64,000 nt of DNA from Acheta domesticus (Eukaryota > Arthropoda > Insecta > Orthoptera > Gryllidae): the NCBI GenBank assembly GCA_031308135.1, contig JAHLJT010002630.1, positions 102,857,750 through 102,921,749 on the forward strand, written 5' to 3'. A model generated the notes under the pieces. The model was not told the DNA's origin, made no database searches, and saw only the letters and a program-made list of their open reading frames with translations. Each line of letters begins with the position of its first letter. Positions within the stretch are counted from its first letter, which is position 1. Below, in pieces: positions 11,031-22,011 of this stretch. The translations under genes and the position numbers were made by a program.

Positions 11031-12549
11031 ATGTCATGTGGCACTGACCCATCAACAGGGCATGCTATTAGTCAAGCCCTGATAACTCTTCACAACAGTG
11101 ACATCAACCATTTCATCAACGGCGACGAAAATTCAACGCCGCAAATTCTATCATCAGAGGTCGCCATGGAAGTGGGATTCGGCATGGCCCCGTCCCACAG
11201 CAGCATCGAAGGTAGCACGGAGGCTACCCAGTCAACTGGAGCTTTACTCAGCATGGAGCAACATCTTCCACTGCCAGGTGCGGAGAACAGAAAAAGGTCA
11301 GTCGGTGAACTTGATGACTTTCAGAATAAAAAGAAAAGTGCGGAATCCAGCAATTATAGTGATCATGTTGGTGATGGTGAATATAATGGTGACCTACAAT
11401 ATAATGTGCCAGTTGAAAACAGCTTTGGTCCGCTTGCTGATAAACATACCATGCCCGAGGACACAAGGTTCGAGTATCTAAAACATCACCAACAAGACCA
11501 AATAAGTGTGCCAAATAGAATCCCACCAATATTTGTTGCCCACATTGTTCAAGTAAATAATTTCATCAAAGAACTAAAATCAAAAGTAACACCAAATTTC
11601 ATAGCAGACATAAAAAATAACAAAGTTAAAATCAGCCCTAACACATCTACAGACTTTCGTAGCATAATTAAATACTTAATTCAAACCCAGAGAAGTTTTC
11701 ATTCGTTTAAAGATCCATCCAATAAAAAATATTCAGTTGTTTTCAAAAATGTTCATCAGAGTATTTCGGAACTAGAAATATTTTCAGATTTAAAACAGCG
11801 TCATCCATCAATTATCAAAGTTACAAGACTACTAAAAGACAATAACCCTATTCCGGTGGTGGCCGCTGAGTTCAATGGAGCCGAGCCAATAGAAACAATT
11901 CTAGATATAGTGCAAATATGCAATCACCGTGTGAAAACAGAAAGACGTAGAAAACCTCAAGGTCCATTGCAGTGTCAAAGATGTTTAGATTACGGTCACA
12001 CGAAGAATAACTGCAATCATGTCATCAAGTGCGCTTTTTGTGCTGGAAATCACTATTCTGTGTCGTGCCCCCATAAAAATGAAACCCCTCTTTGTGCGAA
12101 CTGCAACGGAAATCACCGTGCGGACATACGAAACCCAAACTGTAATTATTTTAAAGAAATTCTTGAAAGAAAAAAACTATGTGCGGAACAAAAATCTAAA
12201 TAATGTAAACCGTCAAAACAGTCAATCCTCTCCACCACCCCCTCCTCCAAACCAATCCAGAGAAACTTTCCCAGGATTACCCCAAACTAGCAATCTCCGA
12301 AACTTCACCCATATCTCTAATGTGAATAATAGAATCCAATCCACCTTTCAAAATTTTCGCACACACTCCCAGCCAACTCCTCAACCACAAGATTCTGAAT
12401 CTAATAACCCTATTCTCAACACAATAATTAACTCAATCACTTCTTGTATCATTAATTTTATAAATTCTCTAATCCCTTCCATCATCAACACCATTCAAAA
12501 TTCAGTCACTGCATATTTGAGGAATAACAATGCCAACACAACCCAGTAA
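11031..12549 (+). pseudogene. Jockey ORF1, gag-like RNA-binding protein (copy 1, one frameshift)
   Basis: Nucleic-acid-binding ORF1 protein of the LINE, expected to coat element RNA. The first in-frame ATG is at 11031 (MSCGTDPSTGHAIS); the frame is open further upstream only to non-ATG codons. A PRE_C2HC-type domain lies at about residues 240-312, followed by three zinc knuckles at about residues 315-377: CQRCLDYGHTKNNC, CAFCAGNHYSVSC and CANCNGNHRADIRNPNC. This frame ends at 12203. A frame change near the A7 run at 12170-12176 restores a tail that continues to 12549, with a proline run (PPPPPP) and a strongly isoleucine-rich segment (IINSITSCIINFINSLIPSI). Copy 2 has the same tail in its own shifted frame, so the full-length form very probably ends at 12549, overlapping the ORF2 start by 20 nt. 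Confidence 0.87.
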
Positions 12550-15240
12550 TAATATATCCTTCATGAATTGGAATTCTAATAGCATCAACAATAAAAAAAC
12601 AGAACTTATTCATTTCTTGCATTATTATAAAATTGACGTAGCTTGTATTACCGAAACACACCTCAATATAAAAAATAAAATATTTATCCCAGGTTATAAC
12701 ATATATAGAACAGACAGAATTGAAAATAAAGGAGGAGGTGTACTCATCGCTGTCAAAAGTTACCTCAATCACCACCAAATAAACCTGCCCGTCACACCAG
12801 GCATCGAATCTGTCGCTATTCAAATCTATATAAATGGTCAACCATGGAAAATAATAACAGCTTATAAGCCCCCAACAGCCAAAATTCTAAATGCAAATTT
12901 TCCTAAATTATTTCACCCTACCGAGAAAACCTTGATGCTAGGTGACCTCAACTGTAAACACTTAAGTTTTGGATGTCAAGCAAATAATCATAACGGAAAA
13001 ATACTAGCTCAACTATTAAACATTGCAAATCTAAGAATTCTCACACCATCGGAACCAACGTATCATCCTCGGGATCGCAATCGGAAACCGGACATCCTTG
13101 ACATAGGCATAACGAATACTAACATTAAATTCTACTCAACACCTGTTTTCGAACTCGACTCCGACCATATCCCGGTAATTATTACTACACACCAACTCAC
13201 ACCGCAACACGCCCCCGCCCCCAAACCAACTTCATTAAAAATTAACTGGCAAAAATTTCAAGAAACATTGAAGAATTCCCTGCCCAAAATAAAAATATTA
13301 AAAACCCCTCTGGACATAGATCAATCCATCTCTCATTTCAACGCATTAATACACTCCACGCTAAAAAGTACACAATTAAACATTCCACCCAATTCAAAAT
13401 CAACCAGACATAAATATTACCGAAAGAAATATTAAAAGCAATTTCGATAAAAAATAAAACTAGAAGACTTTGGTACCGATTAAGAACACCTGAACTAAAG
13501 AGAGAACTAAACCTAATAACAAATGTAGTAAAAAGACTTATAACTATCTTCAATAACCAACATTACCATAACTTAATCCAATCACTCAGCGCAAACAATA
13601 ACTCTCTGTGGCAATTCACAAGAAAAATACTGAAGAAGAAAAACACGATACCTCATATAAACACAGCAACAGATAAAGCTTACACATCCTACCAAAAATC
13701 AGAAGAACTAGCGAATCATTTTGCCTCAACTTTTACTGTTAATAACACTAATTTTCATCCTGGACACATCACCATAACAAAATCAACATTAGAACAAGAA
13801 TATGGACCGCACCAAAAAATACATTACACATCACCCTCCGAAATTAAAAAAATTATTAATAAACTACCAATCAAAAAATCACCCGGACACGACAATATAA
13901 ATAATGTCGTATTAAAACATTTACCTGCACCAGCAATAGCCACCCTTACAAACATATATAATTCGTGTTTCAGAACAAATTACTTTCCGCATATCTGGAA
14001 ACATGCTATCATTATTCCCATTTGTAAACCAAATAAAAATCCTGCAAATACCGACAGCTATCGTCCGATCAGTTTATTGCCATCTCTATCAAAAATTTTC
14101 GAGAAAATTATACTAAAAAGATTAAACTGTCACCTACACGTAACGAAAACAATTCCTAAAGAACAATTTGGATTTACTGAAAAAATGTCAACACAGCATC
14201 AGTTACTAAGAATATCGGAACATATGTACACAGCATTTCAAAAAAACATCATACAATAGGGATATTCATTGACATAACTCAGGCATTTGACCGGACATGG
14301 CACCAAGCCCTAATGTACAAGATAAAACAAATTGGCACCCCATACTACATAAAATCAATTATCAATAGCTTTCTTAACAATAGAACTTTTTCCGTTAACG
14401 TCAATAATCATCATTCCAACCCTAGACTAATAAATGCAGGACTCCCCCAAGGCTCACCACTTTCACCCACACTATTCAATTTATACGTTGCAGATCTTCC
14501 TAAATTAATGAACATTCACACAGCCCAATTTGCGGATGACACAGCAATATTTTCTTCTGGCAATTCTATCACTGAAATCAGAAATAAAACACAAATATAT
14601 CTCAACTTACTCGATAGCTGGGCATCCAGACTCAAATTCAACTAAATCCAACCAAAACCGCGGCAAAAATATTTACGCTAAGACCCTATACCTCCCCCAC
14701 CCCCTAACAATAAATAGCAATACAATAAACTGGTATCCTCCTAACAAACCTATTAAATACCTGGGATTAAGCTTGGACACTAAACTCAATTGGAAACAGC
14801 ACATAGACGAAAAAGTTAAACAAGCTAAAATAAAACTACTGCAATTAAAACCTCTAATCTACAGAAACAGCCCATTACCATATCATTCTTCAATTGCTAT
14901 ATATAAATCCATCATAAGACCGTTACTACTATATGCCTGTCCCATCTGGATAAATGCCTCAAAAACCAATCTAAAAAAAATACAAATCATTCAAAACCAA
15001 TTTCTTAGAACAATACCCAATGCACCGTGGTTTGTCACTAATCATCAGCTTCATAAAGAACTCAGCCTAGAACCCATTGAACATCACATCACATACCTAG
15101 CCACTAACTTTTATCATTATTTACCTCAAATCCCTTCCCTTGCAACCTTCAGACTCGCAATAAATCCAAACCACACCAGAATAAAAAACAGATATCCCTA
15201 CAACATATTCCTGAAAACCTTCTCCGAATTCGAACCATAA
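12530..15240 (+). pseudogene. Jockey ORF2, endonuclease and reverse transcriptase (copy 1, frameshifted)
   Basis: Polyprotein that nicks target DNA and reverse-transcribes the element RNA in place. The ATG at 12530 overlaps the ORF1 end. APE-type endonuclease landmarks by residue: MNWN (12-15), TETHL with E42, GDLN (138-141), and SDH (211-213). The frame is lost near 13421-13435, continues in another frame to about 14257 (DSYRPISLLPSLSKIFEK at about 14053), and shifts again near the A7 run at about 14239-14245. It then carries FIDITQAFDRTWH, GLPQGSPLSPTLFN and the catalytic FADD (about 14529-14540). It shifts a third time after 14640 and ends at 15240 with the thumb and C-terminal region (YLGLSLDTKLNWKQHI; LLLYACPIW). 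All catalytic residues I can see are retained. The family length is usually 850-950 codons and this span gives about 900. Confidence 0.9.
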
Positions 15241-15391
15241 TAGAGGACCCAAAAGGGTATCCTCACCCTTATGTTAGATTTAAGAGTTAGAAGTAAGTTT
15301 TAAATGTAAGTTAGCATGTAAGCCTTCAAACATATGTACAGTACAAAATGTACTGAACTATGTACTACCAACATAAATCAATAAAAAAAAA

Positions 15392-15403
15392 AGAATACTT
15401 TAC
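15392..15403. repeat. Target-site duplication, right, of Jockey copy 1
   Basis: AGAATACTTTAC, identical to 10833-10844 and directly following the poly-A tail. Confidence 0.9.
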
Positions 15404-15438
15404 TACGAGTAAGTCGGTGAAATTCTGTTGCACCACTT
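15404..15438 (-). mobile_element. Family M copy C, part 2
   Basis: TACGAGTAAGTCGG...CTGTTGCACCACT matches the complement of the family head (GTGGTGCTACAGAATGGCACAGACTTTCTCGTA). It completes the copy interrupted by Jockey copy 1. A spacer of about 118 bp separates it from the plus-strand copy D, forming a head-to-head pair. Confidence 0.7.
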
Positions 15439-15555
15439 TTTCAAATTTGTCCGAAAGTACGAAAACATTTTAAAAAAATTATCTTCAGCTACTTTGCTTG
15501 GAAAATGGGATTAACCAGGTGAATTCTATCAAGGAGACAAGCCGTTTTGAGAGCA

Positions 15556-17158
15556 ACTAGTGGTGCTACAGAATGGCACAGACTTTCCCATATTAGTTTT
15601 CTACTTCCTTGGGTTTGGGCTAGCTATTCGGAATTGCTACACTGTCTTACCAGCTGCCATCTATCGTCGCCAATGTACATTTTTTGATATTTTCTTAAGT
15701 TTTCGAATTCCTGATGGTAGAACGGAAAAATCAATTTTAGAATATTAAAGAACAGTAAAACCTTGATCTGAATGGGAATTTTCTTTGAAAAATTAAAAGC
15801 CGTTTTAAGAAAATGGCGTTTAAGTGCTACTAAAAATGCAAAATTTGAAGCTCTTTTTCACAAAAAATTTTTGAGTTTCCGAAAACTTCCTTTGAAGTAA
15901 TTTGATACACATTAACTGACAAATACAATAGTGTTTACAAATTGCTGGTAATGTGCATATTAGAGGTGTGAGAGATCTTTCACAAAAATTACATTTGTGA
16001 AACTTTTGAAAAAAACAAAAAAATACACCAAAATAAACTTCACGCCATATTAAAGAGTGCAATTTGCACTATACGTTCGAAAAGTATGAAGAAAAAATTT
16101 GGAGCCATTTATAAGAAAATGGTGTTTGAGCGTTACTGAAAATGCCGAATTTTCTGCTAGTTTTCATAGAAAACAGTTCAGTATTCGAGAAACTTTGTAT
16201 GACATTATTTAAAACACATTTACTCATAAATGTAATAATATAAACAAATCGCCGCTAATGTAAATATTACCTACGTGAGAGACAAGTTAAACAAATATTT
16301 TTGTAAATTTTGCAAATAGAAAAGAATAGAGCAATATGGCGTTTATGTAATATCATAGACTACATTGTGCACTATCCCTACCAAAAGTTCAAAGAAAAAA
16401 TTTGGAGCAATTTTTGAGAACATCTCCTTTTTATAATTTTTTCAAATTGCACATGTTGCAAGCAATATTGTGCGAAAAGTCTAAAATTTTCAAAAAAGTG
16501 TACATGATCGTAATGAAAGAACTCGCTTTGGAGAACAAATTTTATTTGAAGGAAAATCTCTATCTGCAATTTTGTAGTTGTAGGAAGAGGCCGAAAAAGT
16601 TGAAACTTTTAGAATTTTCGAAAATTCAGAGTTAATCGTGAAATTATGACCGATTCCACATTAATAAGTGTGTTTTACTCTATTCTTACAAGAAATTTGA
16701 AGAAAAATTTGGAGCCGTTTTTGAGAAAATTTCGAAATGTTCGGGGGGTTTCATGCAAAGTACCGCTATGTTTTATAGATTCCTTTTCAAAATCTCAAAG
16801 CTTTGACTAGAGTCAGATCGACAGGGGCGTCTTCATTTTGAAAAAAAAAAAAACAACAACAAAAAACATACATATGGTTTAGACGCTAGTAGTGTTCACA
16901 GACGGACGGACAGGCAGACAAACGTTTTGCTTTCAATTCGTTTTTCGGTATCAAGGACCCACAAAAGAGGGATTCTGGCTACACCACGTGTTGGGGGATT
17001 TTTTCTTAATTTAGCAACTAGATTTATTTCCTTTTCGTTATCAGGGCCCTGCAATGATTTTTTTTCTTTCGAAAATCCGCCGGTTTTTCGCGCAGCATAA
17101 AATAACTTTCCCTATACTACGACAATTCCGTATATACGTACGTATACGGGAAAGTAAA
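15556..17158 (+). mobile_element. Family M element, long copy D
   Basis: About 1.6 kb non-coding element. Head ACTAGTGGTGCTACAGAATG; subterminal CAGACTTTCCCATATTAG; a series of related interior modules, each carrying phrases like GGAGCC(G)TTTTTGAGAAAATT and CACAGAAAA; a short RGAC tract (CAGACGGACGGACAGGCAGAC, about 16897-16917); the phrase ACACCACGTG; and a terminal hairpin from ACTTTCCCTATACTACG to ACGTATACGGGAAAGT (about 17108-17155). Colinear with copy E over its whole length. The 16378-16635 frames on both strands are chance frames. Confidence 0.85.
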
Positions 17159-17464
17159 AATCGAGTCGTAGGATAAAAGAGCTCGTGCGTAATCTCTGCT
17201 CATTCTTTCAACAGTGGAATGATAACGGAAGATCTCAGAAGTAACAGATATCTAAAATAATATGTGAGGAGATGGAATTAATTGTGTGAATATCACTAAT
17301 ATTCCATTTTCTTTTTGAAATCGTTTCCAAACGGTAATCGATATTTGAGTAATACTTCAAACAATTTTTTGATCATATTTGAAGGAAGACGGGAGTATGT
17401 GAACAAGATAGTGTTATACTACTATTCAAATTATCTATCTATACTACTATCAAAATGAAACAAG
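17159..17464. other. Spacer, no gene
   Basis: AT-rich sequence between long copy D and Jockey copy 2, with a small direct repeat (CTATACTACTATCAAA-like) near 17415-17455. No feature is recognised. Confidence 0.5.
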
Positions 17465-17476
17465 AACTAATTGCTA
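17465..17476. repeat. Target-site duplication, left, of Jockey copy 2
   Basis: AACTAATTGCTA, repeated exactly at 21551-21562 after the poly-A tail. Confidence 0.9.
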
Positions 17477-18703
17477 AACTCTGTACCAGTCCCCCAAGTG
17501 AACAGTGGCAAACGTGGAAACAGTGATCCTATCCAAAATCCAAACCAATCTAAAAAAGTAATTACCAATTCGGATACTAATTATGCTATTCCCACTCAGA
17601 ATAGTTTCGGCATTCTAGCTAACCTTCCTGATAATGATGATTCAAATCCCACCGACCCCACTATGCCTGAAAATATTAGAATCCCACCTATCCACATTAA
17701 CAATATTACGAACATTATTGAACTAAATCAGGAAATTAAAACCCAAATCAGTGCGCAGTTCACCGTAACATTCAATAATAACAAAGCCAAAGTTAACTTC
17801 CAAAAAATAGAAGACTTCAGAAAAGCAATTCAGTATTTCGTGAAAGCTAATAAACAGTTTCATACGTATCAGGACCCAACCAACAAAAAGTTTTCCGTGG
17901 TTTTTAAAAACATTCATCCCTCCATCACGCAAGAGGAAATATACAATGACCTAAAGGAACAATACTCTTCCCTTAACAGTGTCACTAGGTTACATATAAA
18001 CAATGAGCCCATCCCAGTTGTAGCTGCTGAGTTCTCGGGCCAACAATCAATTGAATCAATTCTCCGAACAACTCAAATCTGCAACTTAAAAGTTAAAGTC
18101 GAAAGAAGACGAAAAACTAAAGGAATAATCCAGTGCCTCCGATGCCTAGACTTTGGACATACTAAAAATAATTGTTACAACAAAATCTCATGTATACATT
18201 GTGCCGAGAATCATTACTCAGTAAATTGCCCCAGCAAGAATGACCCCCGAAATGCAGAAACTGTGAGGGGACTCACCGTGCTGATATCCGTACCAATGAA
18301 TGTCAGTATTTCAGAAAACTATCAGAAAATAAAACTAGAACTTCCCAAAACTCCACTTCAAACATTAGAACCAGCAAACCAACCTCACCCCCACCCCCAC
18401 CTCCACCCCCGCCTCAAAACGCCTACCACTTCCCTGGACTCCATAGAACTGCTAACATACCAAATTTTACCCATGAATCAGCTTTTAATCGCCCATCAAA
18501 TAACATCCCGACATACATCCCAACTCACAACCCACAAAACAGGCTCCCCCAAAACTTTCTGAGTACTCCTTTTATTCATAATATTATCAATCAAATAATA
18601 ACTCATATAATCAACATCATCAATTCAGTCATCCCAACTATTATTCAAAACATTCAACAAGCAATTACTTCTAATTTTAGTTTCCCCAATGGCACAAAAT
18701 AAT
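17477..18703 (+). pseudogene. Jockey ORF1, 5'-truncated and frameshifted (copy 2)
   Basis: Gag-like protein without its N-terminus; the open frame runs back into the target duplication, so no genuine start codon exists. It carries TQNSFGILANLPD, a PRE_C2HC-type region (HPSITQEEIYNDLKEQY to RRRKTKG) and knuckles CLRCLDFGHTKNNC and CIHCAENHYSVNC. A frame change near 18243-18250, in a C-run (GACCCCCGAAATGC), moves the third knuckle (CRNCEGTHRADIR) and the tail into another frame. The tail repeats copy 1's design: proline run, FPGL...NFTH, and an isoleucine-rich segment (IINQIITHIINIINSVIPTI). It ends at 18703 and overlaps the ORF2 ATG at 18689 by 15 nt. The original-frame continuation to 18562 is spurious. 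Confidence 0.87.
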
Positions 18704-21409
18704 TCAAATCATAGGTTAATCCTAATGAACTGGAACGCATGTGGCATCAGTAATAAAAAAAACGAACTCCATTATTTTCTCCAAACCAATAATGTTGACA
18801 TTGCTTGCATCACAGAATCTCATTTAAAACCTCCAGCTACTTTCAAGCTACCAGGTTACAATACAGCAAGAATGGATAGGGCCAACTCCCCAGGCGGCGG
18901 AGTGATCATACTCATCAAAAACACTATCGCCTATTTCGAAGAAAACACAACATCCATCAATGGCATCGAAACAATAGCAGTTTCACTTACCAACACCTAC
19001 CCGAATTTTACTATCATTGCCGCGTATAAACCCCCCAACAAAAGAACAAATTTTACAGATCTAAATAATTTACTTTCGCGCTTATCATCTTATATTCTTT
19101 TAGGAGATCTAAATGCCAAACATGTACAATTTGGCTGCAGAGTCACCAATGCAGCAGGTGCCCAACTCTTAAAATATGTAGTAACTAACGGAATTAAATT
19201 GATCTCACCCCCAGAACCAACCTATTATCCCTATGACTCAATCAGGCTTCCTGATATACTAGACATAGGAATAACAAACATTAATGTCAATTTTCATTCA
19301 ACCCCGCATTTTGAACTCGAATCTGATCACATCCCAGTGTTAATTTCTACAGATCAAATTCCCCCTCCCCATTCACCCACTCCTGCTTTAAATACTTACA
19401 ATTTAAACTGGACAAAATTCAAAAATTTAATCCAAAAACAAATACCCAATTTTAAAATACTTAACTCCCCAGCGGAAATAGACCAGACAATAAGTCAACT
19501 AAATAACATAATAATTAACACAATAGGCAAACTCAACCCCGTACGACCGATCACTCTTCGGAAACACACAGCAGACAAACTACCACAAAGCATTATCAAA
19601 ATCATAGAAACTAAAAATAAAACCAGGAGACTATGGATGGCACTTAGAATCCCTTCATTAAAAAAAGAACTCAATACTCTAACCAAAATCAGTAGAAAAG
19701 CACTTGAACACTATAAACAAACTAAATACAATAATATCATTCATTCATTAAATACAAGTAATAACTCACTCTGGAACTTCACGAAAAGAATACTCAAAAA
19801 AAAACTATAATCCCCCCACTAACAACTTCAAATGGGAAAACACACGCAACTGCTGATAAAACGGAAGTATTAGCCGACCATTTCGCATCAACTTTCACAC
19901 CAAACCTCACATCTCCCCACCCAGATCACACTCAAATTCAACTCGTCGCGAATTCCCCTAATTTTAACGTTCCACAACAAATTAAGTACATCACTCCACA
20001 AGAAACTCTAAAAGTTATCAAATCCCTTCCAAATAAAAAAGCCCTCGGTCACGATAAAATAAACAATGTAATTCTCAAAAACCTACCCAATTCTGCCATA
20101 GCTTTCATTGTAAACATATATAACTCATCTTTAAGAACTGGCTACTACCCTAATACCTGGAAACATTCTATCATCCTCCCTATCCCCAAACCCAATAAAA
20201 ATCATAGCATCCCTGACAACTATAGGCCCATAAGTCTCCTCCCCACATTAGCAAAAAATTTTTGAGAAATTAATTCTAACAAGATTAAACCAATACCTGA
20301 AAAAAATACACCTCATACCATTCTATCAATTTGGGTTCACAAATAAACTATCCACAGCACATCAACTTTTGCGCATATCTGAACATTTCCACTCCTCCTT
20401 CCAAAAAAAAACAATTTTCAATAGCAGTTTTCATGGACATCGCTAAAGCATTTGACAGGGTATGGCATGAAGGACTAAACTATAAACTCTTATCAATAGG
20501 CACCCCTACGTACCTCTTCAAAATAATCAAAAGCTTCCTAACCAATAGAACCTTCTCAGTTGCAATAGAAAATCATAATTCTAACCCCCGACCCATTACA
20601 GCAGGACTACCTCAAGGATCACCTCTCTCTCCATTACTCTACAACTTATATACAGCAGATATGCCTACATCAAGATTCACTCACATAGCCCAGTTTGCAG
20701 ACGATACGGTAATCTACATGTCCCACTCCTCAATTAATTACATAGCCAACGAAATTCAATCCCATTTAAATGAAATAGAAACCTGGGCAACGAAATGGAA
20801 AATCAAATCAATCCCTCGAAATCTACAGCTAAAGTCTTCACTTTCAGACCATATTCCTTCCCTACGCCGTTTAAAATGAACAACAACATAATCCCTTGGA
20901 CTCCCCATAACAATGCCGTTAAATACCTTGGCCTCCATATGGACACCACATTAAATTGGAAAATACACATAGACACCAAAGTTCAGCAAGCCAAAGCAAA
21001 ATTAATACAGTTAAAACCACTCTTAAATCACAGGAAACTCTCACTAAGCAATAGCATCATCTTGTATAAAACCATCATAAGACCTCTTCTTCTGTACGCT
21101 TGTCCAATTTGGACAAATGCAGCAAAATATAACATCAACAAAATACAGATAATTCAAAATAAATTTCTAAGAACCATCACTCAAGCCCCTTGGTTTATTT
21201 CCAATAAGCAGTTACACCACGAATTTAACCTTAATCCCATCGCACACCACATAGCATTCCTGGCCAATAACTTCTATTCCAACCTAAACCTCATCAACCA
21301 AGATAGACACATCAGCATAGGTAAATTTAATGAAACCCCAACAAGAATAAAAAATAGATATCCTATCCACTCATTCCTAAACATTTTTGCAAATATTAAT
21401 GCTTCTTAG
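18689..21409 (+). pseudogene. Jockey ORF2, endonuclease and reverse transcriptase (copy 2, frameshifted)
   Basis: The endonuclease domain is intact in the first frame (18689-19810): MNWN, CITESHL with E43, GDLNAKH, and SDHIPV. The frame then breaks at the A9 run ending at 19804 and continues in another frame (KKALGHDKINNV; DNYRPISLLPTL). It breaks again near 20257 (AAAAAATTTTTG) and at the A9 run 20403-20411. RT motifs follow in the 20331-20879 frame: FMDIAKAFDRVWH, GLPQGSPLSPLLYN and catalytic FADDTVIY (about 20695). A further frame change near 20800 leads to the C-terminal region (YLGLHMDTTLNWKIHI; LLLYACPIW) ending at 21409. Catalytic residues are preserved. Three of the four breaks sit in homopolymers. 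Confidence 0.9.
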
Positions 21410-21550
21410 AGGTGCTCGGTGAGTCCCCTCGTCAATTGTAGTGTTCAATAGATTTAGTTTATAGTATTAGATGTAAGTCAACAAAGCAAATGGAGAGTTG
21501 TAAAAACTGAACTTTGTATAATAATCCTATTTAAAATAAATTAAAAAAAA

Positions 21551-21562
21551 AACTAATTGCTA
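21551..21562. repeat. Target-site duplication, right, of Jockey copy 2
   Basis: AACTAATTGCTA, identical to 17465-17476 and adjacent to the poly-A tail. Confidence 0.9.
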
Positions 21563-22011
21563 TTAAATATGATATGAGACCGTTTACCTCTGTTACAGCA
21601 TCACTAGTTTCATTTGTGGGGAAAAAATATACTGAGATGGAAAATCACGAAAGCATGACTGCCTGGCTCGCCAGCTTCGCGCGCGGCAGCCGCGCGCAGG
21701 CAACCAAGCCTGGCCTGCCCAGAGACTTCCTGCGGTGGCCGCGCAGGGAGCGCGGTGGGCGCACGGGGGGATGGCGCGACGGCGCGGCGTGGAAGGGGGA
21801 GGGGTGTGAGGTGTTTTTCCAAATTTGACTTTACGACGCTCCTATTCAAACCGATTTGCATGATTGACACTGCGTTGGATTCTGGAAGCTTGTCGCCATC
21901 GCGCTATAAACCCACATTTTTGAAATTGTTCCCGGAAGTACGAGAAAAAAAGTACGATTTTCTGCAAGTTTTTTTGGAAAAAGGGCTTCGTAGCGTAAAT
22001 TCTATTACACC
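21563..22011. other. GC-rich spacer with a family M head remnant
   Basis: TACAGCATCACTAGT at about 21596-21610 matches a minus-strand family M head end. It is followed by a GC-rich island (21655-21815) of no recognised origin. A stretch at about 21920-22010 (GTTCCCGGAAGTACGAGAAAA) resembles the sequence just before copy D (15438-15556). The overlapping frames in this block are GC-driven shadows. Confidence 0.45.

Larger units (their letters stand above)
10845..15391 (+). mobile_element. Jockey-clade LINE, near full length (copy 1)
   Basis: Non-LTR retrotransposon of about 4.55 kb bounded by a perfect 12-bp target duplication and ending in a short poly-A tail (from 15382). Structure: 5' leader of 186 nt, ORF1 (gag-like, zinc knuckles), ORF2 (APE endonuclease plus reverse transcriptase), 3' UTR 15241-15381. 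Jockey clade is supported by the RT phrases GLPQGSPLSPTLFN and FADDTAIF and by the PRE_C2HC plus triple-knuckle ORF1. ORF1 and ORF2 carry frameshifts, so this copy is probably dead, unless the indels, some of which lie at A-runs, are sequencing errors. Confidence 0.93.
17477..21550 (+). mobile_element. Jockey-clade LINE, 5'-truncated (copy 2)
   Basis: About 4.07 kb, bounded by a perfect 12-bp target duplication and ending in A8. It lacks the 5' leader and the start of ORF1, as expected from incomplete reverse transcription. Its proteins are clearly related to copy 1 but differ at many positions, so it belongs to a different subfamily. The 3' UTR is 21410-21542. Both ORFs contain frameshifts. 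Confidence 0.92.

Noticed and set aside
16378..16635. Frames on both strands inside family M copy D
   Set aside because: The equivalent region in copy E does not keep them open consistently and the family is non-coding.
17471..17476. Start codon for Jockey copy 2 ORF1 at 17471
   Set aside because: It is a TTG inside the target-site duplication, so it is host DNA fused to a truncated ORF1.
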